Shown here one piece after another: positions 4,927-6,792 of a stretch of DNA of 6,792 nucleotides. The position numbers and the translations under genes are program-made. How positions within the stretch are numbered: the stretch's first letter is position 1; each line of letters opens with the position of its first letter. The stretch comes from Oscillospiraceae bacterium (GTDB lineage: Bacteria > Bacillota > Clostridia > Oscillospirales > UBA929). The notes beneath the pieces were generated by a model that saw only the letters and a list, made by a program, of their open reading frames with translations, did no database searches and was not told where the DNA came from. Location of the stretch: contig JAITQI010000044.1 in NCBI GenBank assembly GCA_031289065.1, positions 1 to 6,792 on the forward strand, given 5' to 3'.

Positions 4927-5946
4927 TCACACCTCAATGACCGCAAACCCCGCGGCGCGGCTCAGACGGTTGCGCACCGCCTCATACAGCCCGTCCCCCT
5001 CGGGGCAGCGGGCGTAAATGCACCGGATTTCCGGGGCGTCCAGCTTCCGCAAGGCCTCAAACAGGCCTCGGGCCAAGGATTCCGGACTGTCCCCGTCGCC
5101 GTAGGGCACACAGGGCACCGGGCGGAACCGCTCCTGTTCCCCGTTGAAGCACAGCACCGCCGTCCCCGGCCGGGCCAGGGCTTTGACGTAGGTGGCCGCC
5201 GCGTTCAAGGGGCCGTGGAGCAGGTAAATCGGCGCGTGGGGGGCGTAATGGCGGTATTTCATGCCCGGGGCCCGGGGGCTGTGCCCCTCTGTCACCGGAC
5301 CGGTCACCGCCGGATCCACCTCCACCGTGCCCAGCACCGCTTCCAACTGCGCCCGGGTGACGCCGCCGGGCCGCAGCAGACGGGGCACCGGCCCGGTCAG
5401 ATCGAGAATGGTGGACTCCACCCCCCAACGGCAGGGGCCGCCGTCCAAAATGGCGTCCACCCGCCCGTCCATGTCGTTCCAAACGTGGGCCGCCGTGGTG
5501 GGGCTTGGGAAGCCCGCCCGGTTGGCCGACGGGGCGGCCAGAGGCACCCCCGCCGCCCGGATGACCGCCCGGGCGGCGTCGTTCGCCGGACAGCGCACCG
5601 CCACAGTGGGCAGCCCCGCCGTCACCCCGTCGGGGACATTGTCCCGCCGGGGCATCACCAGGGTCAGCGGCCCCGGCCAAAACCGCTTGGCCAGGGCGGG
5701 GGCGATGGGCGGGGCCTGAGCGCACACCTTGGGGATGTCCACAATTTCGGCCACATGGACGATCAGCGGGTTGTCCGCCGGGCGGCCCTTGGCCGCAAAC
5801 ACCCGGGCCACCGCCGCCGGATCAAACACCGCCGCCGCCAACCCGTACACCGTCTCTGTGGGGATGGCCACAAGGCCGCCTCCCCGCAAAATCTCGCCCG
5901 CCTTGCGAATGTCCTCCGGTCTGTCCGCCGAAAGCGCCAAAGTCAT
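4927..5946 (-). CDS. sua5: L-threonylcarbamoyladenylate synthase, Sua5 type
   Basis: Makes threonylcarbamoyl-AMP from threonine, bicarbonate and ATP, the first step of the universal t6A37 modification of ANN-decoding tRNAs; TsaB/D/E carry out the transfer. The 339-residue protein is the long Sua5 form. The N-terminal YrdC domain has PTETVYGL (29-36), KGRPADNPL (54-62), APSANRAGFPSPT (138-150) and GVESTILDL (175-183). The characteristic linker SPRAPGMKYRHYAP (223-236) then leads to the C-terminal Sua5 domain, which ends GLYEAVRNRLSRAAG (319-333). ATG 5946 (MTLALSADRPEDIRKAG) is chosen because a G-run Shine-Dalgarno (GGGGGGA) lies 5 to 6 bases upstream; an ATG 7 codons earlier (5967) has only a distant AAGGA. 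It follows prfA after 50 bases, a pairing also seen near B. subtilis prfA (ywlC). Confidence 0.95.
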   Translation of the reverse strand: MTLALSADRPEDIRKAGEILRGGGLVAIPTETVYGLAAAVFDPAAVARVFAAKGRPADNPLIVHVAEIVDIPKVCAQAPPIAPALAKRFWPGPLTLVMPRRDNVPDGVTAGLPTVAVRCPANDAARAVIRAAGVPLAAPSANRAGFPSPTTAAHVWNDMDGRVDAILDGGPCRWGVESTILDLTGPVPRLLRPGGVTRAQLEAVLGTVEVDPAVTGPVTEGHSPRAPGMKYRHYAPHAPIYLLHGPLNAAATYVKALARPGTAVLCFNGEQERFRPVPCVPYGDGDSPESLARGLFEALRKLDAPEIRCIYARCPEGDGLYEAVRNRLSRAAGFAVIEV

Positions 5947-5988
5947 AAAAATCCCCCCATCATCCATGCTCTTAAAAAGTCCTTACAC

Positions 5989-6005
5989 GGCAATTGTCAA
6001 TTGCC
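5989..6005. repeat. Reduced copy D: 17-base perfect palindrome across the prfA stop
   Basis: GGCAATTG-T-CAATTGCC has 8-base arms around one central base. It contains two of the CAATTGA-type heptamers found in copies B and C but lacks the GC-rich core. The prfA stop codon TGA (5999-5997) lies within it. Confidence 0.6.
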
Positions 6006-6792
6006 TTCGCCCAGTGTCCGCAGTTTTTCCGCCTGATCGGCGGTGGTCAGGGCGTCGATGAGCTCGTCCAACGCCCCGGTCATGATGGCGTCAATCTTGT
6101 ACAGGGTAAGCCCGATGCGGTGGTCGGTCACCCGACCCTGGGGAAAGTTGTAGGTGCGGATGCGCTCCGAGCGGTCGCCGGTGCCCACCTGGCTCTTGCG
6201 GTCGGCGGCCAAAACGGCGGCCTGTTCGGCCCGTTTGGCCTCAAACAGTTTGGAGCGCAGCACCTTCATGGCCTTGTCCTTGTTTTTGTACTGGCTGCGC
6301 TCGTCCTGGCACTCCACCACCACCCCGGTGGGCAGATGGGTGATCCGGATGGCGCTCTCGGTCTTGTTGACATGCTGCCCCCCCGCCCCGCCGGAGCGGT
6401 AGGTATCGATGGCCAGGTCGGCGGGATTGATCTCAATGTCCACCTCTTCGGCCTCGGGCAGGACGGCCACCGTGACCGTGGAGGTGTGGATGCGCCCGGA
6501 GGCCTCGGTGTCGGGCACCCGCTGCACCCGGTGGACGCCGCTTTCAAATTTCAGCCGGGCAAAGGCCCCCGCCCCCTCGATGAGGAAGCTGACCTCCTTG
6601 ACCCCGCCCAGCTCGGTTTCGTTGATGTTGAGAATCTCGCTCTTCCACCGCCGCCCCTCGGCGTACATGGTGTACATGCGCCACAGGGAGGCGGCGAACA
6701 GGGCGGCCTCTTCGCCCCCCGCCCCGCCTCGGATTTCCACGATGACGCTCCGGTCGTCGGCCTCGTCCCGGGGCAGCAGCAGCAGACGCAGG
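5997..6792 (-). CDS. prfA: Peptide chain release factor 1 (RF1), C-terminal 264 residues (5' end beyond window)
   Basis: RF1 recognises UAA and UAG stop codons in the ribosomal A site and triggers peptide hydrolysis. Visible in order: LRLLLLPRDEADDRSVIVEIRGGAGGEEAALFA split across the start of the fragment, typical of domain 2; the codon-recognition tripeptide of the RF1 P-x-T type as PDT (6507-6515), within HRVQRVP-DTEASGRIHTST; and the catalytic GGQ loop SGGAGGQHVNKTESAIRITH (GGQ codons 6375-6383). The P-x-T motif, rather than SPF, separates RF1 from RF2. About 95 N-terminal residues are missing relative to the usual length of about 355-360, because the window ends. The final codons read GGC AAT TGA and overlap a CAATTGA heptamer. 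No prmC, the GGQ methyltransferase gene often next to prfA, follows it here. Confidence 0.97.
   Translation of the reverse strand, partial: LRLLLLPRDEADDRSVIVEIRGGAGGEEAALFAASLWRMYTMYAEGRRWKSEILNINETELGGVKEVSFLIEGAGAFARLKFESGVHRVQRVPDTEASGRIHTSTVTVAVLPEAEEVDIEINPADLAIDTYRSGGAGGQHVNKTESAIRITHLPTGVVVECQDERSQYKNKDKAMKVLRSKLFEAKRAEQAAVLAADRKSQVGTGDRSERIRTYNFPQGRVTDHRIGLTLYKIDAIMTGALDELIDALTTADQAEKLRTLGEGN

Noticed and set aside
4756..6036. Long open frame on the plus strand opposite sua5 and the 5' part of coaE
   Set aside because: It runs antisense to well-conserved sua5, its product is rich in Arg, Gly, Pro and His as expected from the complement of GC-rich codons, and it has no family resemblance.

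Overview
The window is GC-rich bacterial chromosome. The gene content (an S-component of a group II ECF vitamin transporter behind a THF-type riboswitch, a two-domain Sua5, an M18 aminopeptidase, strong AAGGAGG-type ribosome binding sites) points to a Firmicute, most likely a GC-rich gut clostridium of the Oscillospirales type. That placement is an inference from gene style, not from a marker gene. Every gene is of a recognisable housekeeping or vitamin-uptake family; I see no phage, insertion sequence, CRISPR array, tRNA or rRNA.

Layout, right to left. A minus-strand cluster runs prfA (5' end outside the window) > sua5 > coaE > M18 aminopeptidase, with short gaps and an 8-base coaE/aminopeptidase overlap. 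It ends at a strong bidirectional terminator (2685-2739). On the other side of that terminator the single plus-strand gene ridA arrives convergently. ridA is divergent from a second minus-strand unit, folT > recG (recG leaves the window at its left edge). The ridA-folT gap of 309 bases carries two back-to-back sigma-70-like promoters whose -35 boxes are 2 bases apart, and then, on the folT side, a leader that matches the tetrahydrofolate (THF) riboswitch. It is larger than the textbook form because two extra hairpins are inserted.

How the parts fit. The riboswitch and the FolT-type S-component form a folate-sensing and folate-uptake unit. RidA removes 2-aminoacrylate, which in other bacteria damages the PLP enzyme GlyA that loads one-carbon units onto THF, so the divergent pairing may be functional. 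prfA and sua5 are both translation genes: peptide release, and the threonylcarbamoyl-AMP needed for t6A in tRNA. coaE makes CoA, but its P-loop lacks the usual lysine.

The most unusual non-coding feature is a dispersed element at the 3' ends of minus-strand genes. It has a GC-rich mini-hairpin core joined to tandem 7-base units of the type CAATTGA/GAATTAA (read in gene direction). Three copies are clear and one is reduced. In two cases (folT, prfA) the gene's stop codon lies inside the heptamer array.
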